Shown here piece after piece: positions 24,101 through 36,261 of a DNA stretch of 64,000 nt. Origin of the DNA: Anthopleura xanthogrammica. Taxonomy: Eukaryota > Cnidaria > Anthozoa > Actiniaria > Actiniidae. The notes beneath the pieces were generated by a model. That model saw only the letters and a list, made by a program, of their open reading frames with translations, was not told the DNA's origin and made no database searches. Position numbers and translations under genes: made by a program. Within the stretch, counting starts at the first letter, position 1; each line of letters starts with the position of its first letter. The stretch is taken from positions 186,001-250,000 of the forward strand of contig OZ025216.1 in assembly GCA_964019055.1 (NCBI GenBank), given 5' to 3'.

Positions 24101-26911
24101 AATGTATTGACTTATGAAAACGATGGTAAAAAGAATAAAATTCGACAAGTACTGCCGCAGACATTATTGTTAATATTGTTAGTAACTGAGGGAGGAGATG
24201 GTCGGACAAATATTAACGATATACAGCGAGTCTTAAGGATACACTTTATTCTTACAAATTTGGAGACTGAACGAGATTTGTCATGTACCTGAAAACGGAG
24301 CATGGTTTTGAGTGGGGAAGGGGGCTAATGTGGTAGGTCTGAAGGAATGCCCCACCAAGGCGATTTCCAGTCTCGCGGTTATGAACATGCCAAAGCTTTC
24401 GGCAACTCCTATAATCATTGTTGTGACGTGCGTGGGTGTGTGTGTGGGAGGGGGGAGGGGGTATAAGATCCCCAAAACCCCTCCCCCACCTCCGCGGTGC
24501 CAGAAATTGTGTTTGTATTCTTTTATCACCAAATATTTTTCTACGAGCCAGCGTTATTTTGCAAGCGGTATTCCCTCATATTTGTACTTTATTTTCCGTT
24601 ATGCGCCAGCGCTTTGCCAGCGATTTTGCCTTGTAAAACTGATGGACTTACTTTCCCGTTATGATGTGTCCAAGTCCATAGCTGCCATGCGAGTGCTCAG
24701 TCATTTTAGGCAGTCCAGTTGTACCACTTGTAAAGAAAAACGTCAATGTTTCGTCACTTAATGTTGGAGCACACTGCAAACAGAAAATTCCCTGTCTAAA
24801 CAGCATTTCAAACCACAATTAAAAACATAAATTTAAGGGAAAAAGGATATGGCTACAAATACCTTGTGTGTAGATGGAGCTTGCTCGTACAGCTTCTGGA
24901 AGGGCAGCCATCCTTTTCTGATGTAAGAAATTAAATAAAAATATGTCATTGCACCAGCAGTCTTTCCTTTGGATGGAAACTAAAGTACTCGAGATGTTGG
25001 GAGTCCTCTTGGTATTTGAACTAACACAACGGGTATAAACCCATAACCGCTGTACTACCACTTCAACCTTACAACAGACACTTTGTCCTTTTAAGCTATC
25101 ATGATGTCATTTACCTGTTTTCTTGCTTCATAGATTCCCCCACAATGAGTTTTGTTTCCAAATGAGGTACCAAACCTGCCACCTAAAATAAGAGAGAACT
25201 GATCTTTATGTAGAGTCGAGGCGATCATGGTATATTTGATGAAGTGCAGTAGGTAGTAGTGGTGGTGGTGATGGTAGTGATGGTGGTGGTGGTGATGGTA
25301 GTGGTGGTGGTGGTGATGGTAGTGATGGTGGTGGTGGTGGTGATGGTAGTGGTGGTGATGGTAGATGGGCCGTACCTCGTCAACCAGCTTCGCAGTTTCA
25401 GGATCTGCTACAATACACGTTGCCTTGGAAACGAGTAACCTGGCTAAAATGTCTTTGGATCTTAGTTGTGTTGACCCAGGAATGATGACACTGCCTGTGT
25501 TTAAATAAAATGGTATATCAGGGGTAGAAACGCAAAAAGCGGGAGTGAGAAGCAGAGACAACGCACATAGAGTCATGAACTGGGTTAGGCGCATCGCCCT
25601 CTTCATCTCCGACCCTTAAATCTGTTCCTGCTTTCGGCGAACACATTTTCAGCAAGAAATCAGAGTTATATCGCTTTCTTCTGTCCTAACATAGTGTCTC
25701 TGAAGAGGGACTGAGGCCGTTATGAACGAAATCCATGCAGGTATTGCGGTGCGGTGACTTACCCGTCCTCATACAAGCAATGTTCAAGAGCCACCATTCG
25801 GGAAGCCTGGACAATATTACCATGACACGATCCTTTCTTCTGACGTCACATCCGTCTGTCAGAAGGTTGGCCGCTCTATTGAAAATAAGAAAACAGAGAG
25901 ATTATGAGGACTGATCTTGCTGCTGGCGAAGTTTCGGGTCTACACGTATGCTTACCGTTTTGAATTGACAGTAAGCTCCTTAAAAGACCACTTGATTTCC
26001 TTGCCATTTTCGTTAAGCCACCAGAAAGCAGGTACATCGCGAGTTCGCTCACCTGACTATCAGATATAAGAATAACGGACCAATAAACAGCCTGCTCGTC
26101 TCGCTAATTATTACACACTCCAGTTACATCGAATTTGAATTTGGCATATTCTCGGCTCAAAGCTTACGTTGCTTTTCGTTTCTGCTAATAAATGAATTCT
26201 TCAGTTCTTGGCACTTTTGTTTACCTTTAGGAAGTGCCGCAAGGTTCCAACCCTGGTCCCTCCTTCTATTGCGCAACTTATGTCTTCAGTCGTTACTGAT
26301 TGTGTACGTTGTAGATGGTTATCAGGGAAGATTGAAATAAAATTTTCAAGGCCTGTTGGTCTTTGCCAAGAAACGAATGTATGATCCGACTATCCAGACT
26401 TTTAGTCATTCCAGTCTGAATTTTCTTGCTCACCGAAGCAAAACGTTTAACAAAATGGAAGCAACGTAATTAAGCTAGGGTAATACGAGCAACAAAATCA
26501 CTCAACTCCTAAAAGCTAAACTTGGGAAACTCTTACGATAATAAGCATTTGAAGGATATTTATACTACTAATATAGATATCAGTAACATGATTGCACGTG
26601 TTAGAATATCTAACCTCTTCCTTTCTCGCCCATTCATCAAGAACATCGGCGAAGTTGTAAAATCTCGGCAAAGAAGGGCGAAATTCGGCATGTCCTTTCT
26701 CGTAATCATTAAATCCAACCTTAGAATCAAATGATGGAGGTGATGCTGTGTGAACTATTTGAGAGAAACACCGCATCAAATGCCTTGTTGGTGAAACATG
26801 CTGCTGTTGTTGTTGTTGGTCAGTTGCCAATAGAAAACTTTTACTGAAATGTTTCGCCCTTGCTTTCCATTGGCAAGATCCACGAGACGTCAAAACCCTT
26901 AAGGATGACAT
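18184..26911 (-). CDS. ACSM: Medium-chain acyl-CoA synthetase (ACSM type), mitochondrial, complete
   Basis: The enzyme activates medium-chain fatty acids to CoA thioesters through an acyl-adenylate. Fifteen exons from the start: 26615-26911, 25956-26056, 25763-25875, 25376-25494, 25115-25182, 24863-24917, 24652-24773, 20205-20562, 19740-19820, 19515-19616, 19389-19440, 19125-19200, 18647-18746, 18448-18564, 18184-18279. They encode 618 residues. The N-terminus is Arg/Ser-rich without acidic residues at first ([20 protein letters not shown]), as expected for mitochondrial import. The AMP-binding signature TSGTTGLPK is at residues 266-274. GYGQTETT, GDRG, GRADD and the C-terminal catalytic-lysine motif TVSGKIRR (K601) are all present, so the enzyme looks functional. 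The member within ACSM1-6 cannot be set without a tree. The 4.1-kb intron after exon 7 hosts an opposite-strand gene. Confidence 0.95.
21679..21692. repeat. Short interstitial telomere-like GGGTTAGGGTTAG
   Basis: Two tandem TTAGGG-type units occur in the large intron of the acyl-CoA synthetase gene. At this length it may be chance. Confidence 0.35.
22028..22035 (+). promoter_or_regulatory. TATA box (TATAAAAG) of the nested gene
   Basis: A consensus TATAAAAG lies 76 bp upstream of the ATG at 22111 on the plus strand, leaving room for a start site about 30 bp downstream and a short 5' UTR. It supports the nested open frame being an independently transcribed gene. Confidence 0.6.
22111..23700 (+). 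CDS. Intronless gene nested in the ACSM intron, unknown function
   Basis: A single open frame of 529 codons starts at the ATG at 22111 and ends at TAA 23698-23700. AATAAA overlaps the stop codon at 23697. I do not recognise the protein. It is hydrophilic, without a signal peptide or membrane segment. Its middle is rich in Ser, Pro and Thr, including a run of serines and an SxxPP-type low-complexity region, so it is probably largely disordered. The N-terminal third has basic KNKKKRRGR and a late RQRRRRPGRR stretch that could act as nuclear signals. The last ~80 residues ([20 protein letters not shown], then [17 protein letters not shown]) look like two helices and are the best candidate for a folded domain. 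Sitting antisense in an intron with its own TATA box and no introns, it could be an old retrogene or a lineage-specific gene. Confidence 0.7.
   Translation: MLESCRNVSLSMNMKEFQESFPLDLHQQRRNRNSEVVGYFRDSRSVDKKTSNACCPSISKPAIKIDEYVEMSATRQEDSLVQGVRRATLIYVKETSKNQTNMDEQNLSWPKKETTRVSGTKGLTPDTELFDERPSSDDVLQESDSYLEMEKPKLPKNKKKRRGRYARTTESPISVGDLESLCSKREKSKSIHAGRLDPSMKNRFSFMHNLDSEQMIQHHSHKTRNCLAFSPCSPMQPLEEVFPMSTSPGLVSGPSFTRIQKLPPILTRRREPTSMADPPSPELKVRSFLPALQEQPPFSALSNSLTYLSQSAPPCYYHGSLFVSEREKSHSFLSVMDPPSASSSLTSETSLYSSSPTNTARSSLSSSSSLGPIPSQLFQKNEPCYLFPAPPARPANEKERNQRQRRRPGRRLVPLNKIDVAPNHKTKEDIQLEMADIEEVNLEKTENEPFSEEVESVSVKERRKIEEYQRLNPNRRKGICEELENDSNIIKINGQRYNLTMLRHELIQMTKAVTKYNTFLKSFSAFINK
24430..24500. 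repeat. G-rich then C-rich palindromic stretch in the ACSM gene
   Basis: GTGGGAGGGGGGAGGGGG is followed within 25 bp by AACCCCTCCCCCACC, which can pair with it as a hairpin, or the G-rich half can form a quadruplex. It lies in the large intron of the acyl-CoA synthetase gene. Confidence 0.5.
25250..25366. repeat. Compound (GGT)n/(GAT) microsatellite
   Basis: A run of GGT triplets interspersed with GATGGTAGT lies in the intron between exons 25376-25494 and 25115-25182 of the acyl-CoA synthetase gene, about 10 bp from the first exon's donor side. Confidence 0.85.
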
Positions 26912-27835
26912 ACTAGATCCCGAGGTAATGTAAATAATAGTACGATAAGGATTTTGGCTAGAAAAAACACTGGCGTTCTTTGCACCCTTGTGGATGCTTT
27001 CGATATGATCAACAAGAAGCGTGACGGCAAGACCACAGGAAACCCATGAAAAGATTTCATACTATTGGCTTAAAAACAGTACAATAAGTGTAATGTAACT
27101 GCTGAGAATACCTTCGTACTCTAAATGATTTGTTAAGTGAAGCTGAGTTTTATCTAAAATCATTTTCAAGTGTATTTTTCCTGTTTATTGATCAGTATAA
27201 CATGACCGGAAGTGACGTGAAGGCGTGACAGAGATACAGGGACTATAAGCACTATAACTTTAACTTATTTCCTTTCCAAGAGATACAGGGAGCCCAACAA
27301 AAACTGCAAACTAAATAAAACTTTCGTGAGTTTTATTTGGTTCTCTTTGCTGAACATTACACTTTGCTAATGCTGGTATTCTGATGCACTTGGCAAGTCT
27401 TTTATCATCCCTGAGAGTAAGAATGGTTAAGAGCAAGTCAAAGGTCAACGGCGTTTTGAGGGGGGAGGGGTGGTGCTTTTATCCACGTTTCAGGGATCAA
27501 AGTCCAAATCCTTTTATTGTTTATAATCAATCCCTATTGATCTCTCACACTATCGCTTCTCTTGCAAGTAATCGCATCGTTTTTTGGAAGTATTTTAAGG
27601 TTATTTAGTGGTCGTTTTTTGATAAGATCAGTCAGTAGGAACCTTGTAGTGGTATAGAGTAGAGGCGCGCAAGTCGATCCAGAGGGACTGGAATCCAAGG
27701 TATGTGTTCCAACATGGCTGCTCTTGTATAGTGCAGTGGCTGGTGTTTGGATAAACATCTTTAGCCACTATCCTGTTGTTCCCCGTGCATATTGGACATC
27801 CTGGTTTATTCACAGATGAACTAGACATGATGATT
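26912..27835. promoter_or_regulatory. Upstream region of the ACSM gene with an ETS/CRE-like site
   Basis: This 0.9-kb stretch lies between the acyl-CoA synthetase start codon and the next minus-strand open frame. At 27205-27220 it holds ACCGGAAGTGACGTGA, a combined ETS (CCGGAAGT) and CRE half-site (TGACGTGA), typical of metazoan housekeeping promoters. No TATA box is evident. Confidence 0.45.
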
Positions 27836-28118
27836 TCACATTTCAGGTTCTTCTATAAGCCCCATATGCTTAGCGTTATCTCCAAACAGCTCCTGAAGGT
27901 ACGTTGGTTGTGCATCAAATCCTTCCAGTTGACCGTCTGGTTTTAGATGCTACAGTAGAAGTTTACTCCTTTAAGCGTTTTCTTCTTTTTACAAAGTTAA
28001 TACATATATAAATGATAAAATATATTATAATAATATCTTGTAGCTTGGTTTTATTTGTTTGTCACGACTAAAGATGCTTGTGTAAACGTACCTTTGCGAA
28101 GCACTGGACTTTGATCAA
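27836..28118 (-). CDS. Unrecognised two-exon C-terminal coding fragment
   Basis: Candidate exons are 28092-28118 (9 codons) and 27836-27949 (37 codons plus TGA), with plausible GT-AG sites in phase 0. The joined peptide ends QELFGDNAKHMGLIEEPEM. I do not recognise it. Upstream exons would have to lie under the 5' part of CRAT, and none was found. A second minus-strand open frame from 27828 (start MSSSSVNKPGCPIC) follows directly. The fragment may be a real small gene, a relic, or chance. Confidence 0.3.
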
Positions 28119-28324
28119 CTTAAAAAATGATAACAATAATAAAACTTTGATCTAATTGTATGAACTTTAATCTCATGAACTTTGAATTATTGCATTGAGT
28201 AATAAATTTCCTTTACTTTTGCCCTAAGGTCCATTGATAGTACACCATCCCATTGCATGAGAGCTTATTTGTATGAATCTTCATGTTTGACGCTGTGTTT
28301 TCGTTCTTTAAGGATACAGCAAGA

Positions 28325-31300
28325 ATGCCTAGACTAATCTTGTCCAACACAGCCAAGGTTATCCCTCGGCATTATCATAGTTTGAAGGCATTAGAAGATT
28401 CTCTACCGAGATTGCCTGTGCCTCCATTACAGCAAACAATGGACAAGTATCTCCAAGCAGTAAAGCCACTAGTGGATGAGGATGATTATGACAACACCAA
28501 GACCATTGTGGATGAATTTAGAAAGCCTGGTGGTGTAGGGGAAAAGCTACAGGAAAAACTTTTAGAAAGGGCCAAGTTAACTGATAACTGGGTGAGTTTA
28601 TTGAAATAAATCAAGGAAAATAATAGGTTAGAGCAGTTTTTACACGTCAAGGGGAAATGTATAGTAAAGATGTACAGGACCTACACATTATGGCATATTG
28701 TAACAAATTATGAAATGGCTTCCCACTGTTTTTGCATGCTACCATGCTACCACTGCATTCCACTGTTTCTTCCCATCAGGCATTGCAGTCTTTCTTGACT
28801 AAATGCCCAGTATATGGTTTGCAATAAAATACTGTGCTAAACAATGCTTTCTCTGGGCATACTTATTATTGTCATTTTATGGTAAGCCCATGTGCACTTA
28901 CAGTATACTAAAGATACAAGTGCCTCACGGGATCTTCCATGCTTGTATATAACTGGGATGTTTTTTTAATGTTTCAGCTTGCTCAGTGGTGGGATGACAA
29001 AGGGTATCTTGAGCAAAGAGTGCCATTAGTTATCTACTATAGTCCAGCTGTTACTTTTCCTAAAGAGGATTTTACTGAAAGCTTGAGTTATCTAAAATAC
29101 ACTGCAAGGCTGATAAAAAATGCACTTAAGTTCAAAGAGGAAATTGACAAGTATGTATTGTTTCTGTCGTTAACCATATAATTTAGTTACATTTTTACCA
29201 TGTACCACTCCACCTACAGTATCCCATGCAACTTCCATTCCAACATAACTTAGTTGAGGAAAATATGCATGGTGGTGCAGTGAGATCTCTTGCATGAATT
29301 TCAGCCCCCCATCTATGTACATGAGAAGAGAACATTGTTAACTCTGTTGTTTTTCAAGGGTTTTCCCCAGTTTTCCAGTTACTCTACTGCAATCCTCCCT
29401 CTGTAAACCAACTTCTGTTTATCAATAATCAGAAGAGAGAGCAATTCTTAGCAGTCACTACTAAATCCCCATAATTCTTTCTCTCTATAGTGAAACTCTT
29501 TCTATAGACATGGCTGGTAAGGTTCCCCTAAGTATGATTCAGTACAAGCTTCTCTTGGGGGGTACCAGGAAGCCACATGCCGCCAAAGATGAGTTTGTTC
29601 TTGCCCCACTAGAAAAGTCAAGACACATCATTGTTGCACACAAGAATCAGGTACTTCAATTCATGATAACTGTTGTAAAATAGTCCCTTTCACAGTTCCT
29701 TGTGTCATCTTGAAACATAGCTGTGCCTTTACATCAAAGGGAGACTAATGGTGAGTTTGCAATGATAGAGACATGTGAATAATTGTCCAAGGTGTTAAAA
29801 AAAAGGTCTCTATCATAGCAAGCTCACTGTAGTCTTGCTTTGATGCAAAGGCATGGCTACCTTTGAAGATGGTGCAGGGAACTGTGAAAAGTTCATTTGA
29901 GTATGGTAAACCTGGTACAAAAACATAGTATGGAAACAACAACAACAGCTATAATGGATTTAGTGACTGTATAAGGTCACTGATTGCAATTTGCTGGTCT
30001 TGGCATACTGCTGCGAGTGTGCTGAGATCAAGTGAACTGTTTTAGACCAGCTAGTCTATGTTATAATTAACAACACAAAGTGAAGTACATGTATTGTAAT
30101 CAAAGTCTTCATACCAAGCTCATTTTCTGATTGTATATTTGCACATAGTTTTATTCCATGGAAGTATACTACCCCAATGGAAATCCCTTGAGTGAAGGCG
30201 ATTTGATGGCTCAACTATTGACCATTGTCAAAAATAATGATCCACTAGAAGAGCCTGTTGGAGTATTGGGAACTACTGATAGAACATCCTGGGCTCATGA
30301 GAGAAAGACACTAGAAAAAGGTAAAATACATAGGTGTCTAATATCTATTCTGCATCTAATCATGTACTGTATCTCATTTTTGTTTTTAAATGTTTTTATT
30401 TTTTTCTTCATCCAAAGATAAAATAAACAGAGCAAGCTTAGATATCATAGACTCTGGCCTCTTTGTAATCTGTCTGGACCAGCCACCAGTTCCATCAACA
30501 CAGGCACCAAGTATAATGGAGGATGCAACTCATTCTATATCTGGTAGACAGTGCCTACATGGTGATGGAATAGAATCTAACAGTCTAAACAGATGGGTGG
30601 ATAAATCTAACAATGTATGTTGTACTCATGCATATATCACTACGACTCCACGTCAAAGTGGTAAAGTTGAATAAATTAAGAAAAAATTATAAAATTTCCT
30701 GACACCAATCAAATTTGGACATACTTATGCCATCTATTCTCAACAATTAGCCCAGATTCCCAGATCTGAAATATATCTGACAACAACTCAGATGACATCA
30801 ACAACCTTTGGGGATAAAATATTGACTGATTATGCCAATTTGATATGCTATTGATTCTGCTTTCTTCTGATTGGCTACAGTTTCCACTCTACATTGTGAT
30901 TGGCTGAGGTCAATATGCTACTGATTCTTCTCTCTTCTGATTGGCTATAGTTTTCACTTGATATCCTCATTGGTCAACTTCTTATTTTAAGTCCCTTTTA
31001 GTGTGACCACACAGTATTGATTTATAAATATTATGTTTTATTGTGTGTTGTAGTTTTGTATCAGTGAAGATGGCCATGTGGGTTGCCTGTATGAACACAC
31101 ACCAGCTGAAGGACCAACAATTGCTCGGGTCTGGGAATATGTCATAGATAACAGGTACGTACTACAATGTAATATTGGTTGCAATTTATTCAAAGTTGTT
31201 CAATCTACACTTCTTGACTCTCCTTCAATTCTCCACCTCAATTTTCTATTGTTGAATCTTTTAACTGCAAAACATTTTCTGGTATACCATATATACTGTA

Positions 31301-33959
31301 GGCAAGTGATTAACTAACTAGACGTTATGTTCAATGAATGTTTTAGACATGGCTATGAATCCATAAGTCCTAGTAATGCAACAAGTCATCTTACTGCTCC
31401 ATTAAAACTGAAGTGGAAGATAAGGAACTCAACAAAAGAAGCAATTAAGAAGGCAAAGTACCAACTAGAAAGGTATACAAAGTATTGTTAGTCATCATGT
31501 TTATTAAACAACTGTCATAATTCATCTAACACACCTTCAATAGGTATAGTATATCATAGACTGAATGGTAAGCAGGGCTCAAAATAACGGCCGGTCAATG
31601 GTCAATGTCCAGCCAAATTTGGTACTTGACCGGTCAAATACGGTTTTGGACAGACATGTTGACTGTCATATTTGAAAATACTTTATTTGGTAACACAGGT
31701 TAATTTTCCGGCACCCAAGGGTATGAAAATCAGCAATAACGTTTAGACCGCCAACAATCGCGATCAATAATGATTTTAGTGAAATGCAAGCATTTGCAGA
31801 CCTTTCCACAGTGAGAATGATTAATATAATGAAAATTACCATTCATTTGGTTAATTATTTATCATTTTTGACCATCCAAAAATTGGCAATGACCAGTCAA
31901 AAAATGTGTTTGGCCAGACATCTTGACCGGCGTATGACTGGCCGTTATTTTGAGCCCTGCTAAAATAAGAGATCTACTCTAAAATATGTTAGTGATGGTT
32001 AGGTGTTATGTACATGCCCAGATACCTCAGTGATGAATATAATTATATTTATGACACTTGCTATTTATCATACAATAATTGTCTAAATTTCTTTCTTCCT
32101 CCCTTTTCTTTTTCTTTTTTTAGTTTAGTGAATGATGTAGATGTGCGTTGCTTTAAGTTTGATCATTATGGTAAAGAGTTCATTAAGAAACAAAAACTGA
32201 GTCCTGATGCTTGGATCCAGATTTCCTTTCAGCTTACTCACTACAGGTATGGATGGCTACTATATGTTAATGTGATTCTAATAAATCATTAATACTTAAT
32301 CATATCTAGTGTTACAGCTGGCAGCTCTTTTCTGTGGTCCTGGATGGTCCACATGTTTTTATGGGTTCTCCTGTGCTTAGAGGATGTTTTTATTGGTTCT
32401 CTGGAAAGGGGTGTGGGTTGAATCCCATCTGAAACTCAGATTTTTTTCTGTCATAGTTTCATTACACTTCTCTTTATACTTCTATGCATTAAAAGTAATT
32501 CCCAGTCAGTTTAATAACAACTTTCTTCTTCTCCGTGTAGGCTTCATGGTGAACTTGGGCCAGCATATGAAACAGGTGGAACAAGAAAGTTCAAGCTTGG
32601 TCGCACTGACACCATTCGATCAGCGTCAATACCTACTCTAGAATTTGTACAAAGCATGGCCAATCCCTCTTGCTCGGTAAGAAAATGACTTAATACAGAA
32701 CAGTTGAACTATGATTTTGATTTTCACAGTACCTGGCTTCTAAAATGTTTTATGCTAATTGGCAATATGCTCCAACAGGTCATGTGACATTTTTTAAGTG
32801 GTGATGTAAATATTTCATTTTATGGTTCACACCATTACAAGCAGGCAATTTTGCTAAATCTTGTTTTCCTTACAGAATGCTGAGCGCCTGTCCTTGATGC
32901 GTGCAGCAATAAATGCACATACCACTTACACCAAAGATGTAAGTAAATCGAGAAAACATAGACCAGGTTTGGTATGCATTAATATTATAATGTTATAGTT
33001 CCACATCTCGACAGCCTAATGCCATGATTTTATTTCCCATCATAAAATCTGCATGGCTTTGAAAATTATTAATCAATTTTCTGCAAACAGGCTATAAATG
33101 GACAGGCCATTGACCGCCATCTTTTTGGCATGAAACTGATAGCCCTTGAGTCAGGGATGAATCTGCCAGAGCTCTTTACGGACAGTACATATGCATACTC
33201 ACTACACTTCAAAATATCAACAAGTCAGGTAAGTGTGAATACACCTTTCCATTGTATGAACAATAAACATATTCATTGAATGCTCATGAATGATTGGCTG
33301 TATAAACTTCCATGCCGAACAAAACTCATTGTAAATTTGAAAAGCCATCCAAGAGTCATGATAATGCAATTTTCCTGCTCTTGTCATGGCAATGCAATAG
33401 GTAATGTGCATCAAAGCTCACAAAGCACTCTGTTATTTTCATCTGTTGAAATACTTACATTTCCATAGAAAATGTTGAAGGAAAAATTGTCAGATGAATG
33501 TTTAGAGAAGCCAAAAATGTGTAAGGACTCGGTTTCCCAACATGCTTTGTGCTAGAAATTCGAGCTTGTGCACATTGGCTATTCTTGATTCATGTTACTA
33601 CTAGATGGGTACCAGTGGATCATTGATTTTACACCCTTCCTCCAAGAGAAAACTTGCTTTTCCCCAAAGGGGGAGGGGCAGGAGCAGAGAACTTCTATGC
33701 ACTTCTGCTTACAGCCTTCCTCCAAATTTCCCCTTTTTTGGTATTTATTTAGGTAGCGTTCAAGGAAGAAATGTACCTCCTCTTTGGTCCTGCTGTTCCA
33801 GATGGATATGGTATCTGCTATAACCCAGGGCCTAAAAAACTGATGTTTGGTGTTACAACATACAACAGCAACCCTACCACCAATCCTGGTCACTTTGCAT
33901 CATGTCTGCAGAGAAGTCTGGATGACATGCAGTTGCTAGTTTCTAAAGCAAAACTCTAA
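28325..33959 (+). CDS. CRAT: Carnitine O-acetyltransferase, complete
   Basis: CRAT reversibly moves acetyl groups between CoA and carnitine in mitochondria and peroxisomes. Twelve coding exons: 28325-28591, 28978-29150, 29491-29650, 30149-30320, 30418-30614, 31054-31154, 31347-31472, 32124-32246, 32541-32676, 32876-32938, 33091-33228, 33753-33959. They encode 620 residues, close to vertebrate CRAT. Family landmarks in order are LPRLPVPPLQQTMDKYL near the N-terminus, the catalytic histidine in YEHTPAEGP (about H338), GRTDTIRSAS, STSQ near the C-terminal third, and PDGYGICYNP. The protein ends in AKL, a type 1 peroxisomal signal. The basic N-terminus could serve mitochondrial import, so dual targeting is likely, as known for the mammalian enzyme. 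A 3' splice site just before the ATG indicates at least one 5' UTR exon upstream. The next gene, DOLPP1, is convergent. Confidence 0.97.
29716..29860. repeat. Imperfect inverted repeat in a CRAT intron
   Basis: Arms of about 60 bp (ATAGCTGTGCCTTTACATCA at the left, GATGCAAAGGCATGGCTAC at the right; inner GATAGAGAC/GTCTCTATC) face each other around a short spacer. It is probably a small MITE or foldback element between CRAT exons 3 and 4. Confidence 0.5.
30835..30965. repeat. Two direct copies of a ~65-bp unit in a CRAT intron
   Basis: Two neighbouring copies share TATGCTAxTGATTCT and CTTCTGATTGGCTA. They contain inverted CCAAT boxes but lie deep in the gene, so a promoter role is doubtful. 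Confidence 0.45.
31572..31960. mobile_element. 389-bp MITE-like element with 26-bp terminal inverted repeats
   Basis: The left end (GCAGGGCTCAAAATAACGGC) and the right end (complement of the same, ending GAGCCCTGC) match at 25 of 26 positions. The interior repeats several GACCGGTCAA-like motifs and is non-coding. It lies in the CRAT intron between exons 7 and 8. Confidence 0.7.
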
Positions 33960-36261
33960 AGAATTATTGTAACTAAAACTCCCTCAGTTCTCAGCAAGCA
34001 TGCCAAAATGTGATGCTAGACTATGAGAAGAAGACAAGGCAGCTAACATCAATAAATTGGTATTAGCCTACTTATGTTCTATCACCAATCCTGTGCTCTG
34101 ATAGGCTGAGCTACTAGTGGTATATTAGTGATAGACCACTAGCAGTGAGAAAGGCGGTTTTGGAAACAAAATCAATGACAAAAACAATTATTTATTTGAC
34201 CGATTAATAGGCTAATACTAAAACAATTATTAGACCTCTGGCCCAATAGCCATTGACTCATAGACCATTTGGGATGTGGATGTTATTGTTAATCAATCTT
34301 ATGTCTTTTCTTCCTGTTCATTAGCAAGCTTGCCATAATAAGGGGAATAAATTATTTTAGCCTTTAAAAGACTTTTTATATTATTAATATAATAATAATT
34401 ACAGTACTTAAATATTATATTCTTGTTCTTCTTCTTTAGCCCATATCTGCTCTAGCAAACATTGGGTGGTTTTAAAAAGCCTTAGCCAACCATATCCAGA
34501 TTTCTTTTTAGAGAATGTAAAATTCATCAGTGGTCATGTTGATGTTCTTCAATTATACTTGTTGTTCTAATGTGATCATAGGCCTTCCTAGGTATTTGGA
34601 GTTGGATTTAATAGTACTTTCTCATTCGCACTAGGGCTGATGAATCATTTGATTAAGATGTAATAAAGAGTTAAAGATGTTATTCTAGTCAGTAGTCAGT
34701 CATCTGTACTGGATACGTCAATCATTGCACTTGTCAATCATTAGGCTTGACTATGCAAGGTTTATTTCCAGCTTGCGGCTATCTCGTATCTATCCTCTAT
34801 CCCTCCCACTCTCCTTCCCCATTCATACACAAATGGCAATCCAAGGCTGCTGCCTGGCTGTAGCGGCATTCTCCTTGTCCTCACATTATTGTCCCACCAC
34901 AGTTACCAGCAACTCTTCCATGGAATTGGATTTGCAGATACAGGTGCAGCAGATCAAGCAATTTACATCAAAGAAAGACACCAAGTTGAGAGTAAGACAA
35001 TCTATTCATTAAGGAATAAACAACTAATGATTGTGGAAACCTAGAATAATACATTATAAAAATGACTATGATTAATAGCTATGTAGAATATGGATACCCT
35101 CTTTACCCCCCTGAACATAGTTTTTTATCAGGGGAGGGGAGGGATAACAGATTTACTAATAAGATAATTTTTCTATAATTTTTCTTCATTAATTCATTCC
35201 TAATTTTTGATATATTAGTAATGATCATAAAACAACATGGAATACATGTGTACTGTGACAACAGGATGTGGAATTCAGTGACATGTGCACTATTATTCGT
35301 TACACACTTGTTCATTAGAACTTTAGAGTAAAATTCAGATGAAGAAAAAACCTAATGCACCGCAATGCCTTCCATGGCAAGAATCACTGCAATGCTATAT
35401 CTAGAAAATGCCTGATATCAATAAGCCTGTACATTTTTATCCTATTTAAGATCATGTGTCATTCCATTACTATTCCTTTGTTTGCCATTGATGACAAAAA
35501 TGCAACCAAACAATCTTAATATCAAAGGAATGATATATGATCTGACATGGGAAGGCTACTCGAATGCAGGCTATGGTTGTTGCATGAAATTACAACCATT
35601 TTCATAATAACATGAACAACACAGCCCAAGACATCTGGAATTTTGGCTACAGTCAATCAAAAATTTGCTACCTCAGATTGATGAATTTGATTTACGGAAG
35701 GCAAAAACCCAGATTACTCAAATTATAGCTAGTTGTCCAGGTCACATAATTATGAAAATGGCTGTAAGGTGATAAAGCTATAGATGTTCAGACCTATAAA
35801 ATGATGGCTGCTCAATGGGCAAACATGATGACCAGCCACACCTCACTGATCAACATGTGACCAGTCAAGAGGACTAGCACAAGTGCCAATTTTAGCTGAC
35901 TTTGCCCACCGATCAGCCATTATTTTATTCTGGATATAGTTTGGAAAATAAAAATTGAAAAGGCCAGCTTCTAGAAAAAACTTCAAGGTTCAGTGCATGC
36001 AACTTTCACTGTAGTGTCTTTCAATACTGTTGCATGTTGCTTAGGATGGACTTCCAAATGGTTTCTGCTCAAAACCAATCAGAACGCACCAAAATGCACA
36101 CTGTCCAATCAGAGTGCATGGCCATGGAAGCCACTCAAGAGTCTAAATACAGCTTGTTTTCCATAGTAATATTCATATAAATATCAATGACATGATAGTA
36201 GTCGTAGTATTTGGAGAAGATTACCCCTCTTTTTCCTCCAGACTGAGTCAAGTCGTTATTC
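33960..36261. other. Convergent CRAT/DOLPP1 intergenic region
   Basis: This 2.3-kb AT-rich stretch lies between two stop codons and should contain both 3' UTRs. Plus-strand AATAAA signals occur near 34346 and 34664. A short region near 35800-35935 resembles the GACCAGTCA-rich interior of the element at 31572-31960. No coding sequence is supported. Confidence 0.5.

Noticed and set aside
24281..24761. Open frames on both strands around the G-rich stretch
   Set aside because: They overlap the conserved ACSM exon 24652-24773 in other frames or low-complexity G/C runs.
34725..35012. 95-codon frame after CRAT
   Set aside because: No family resemblance or splice context in the convergent 3' region; treated as chance.
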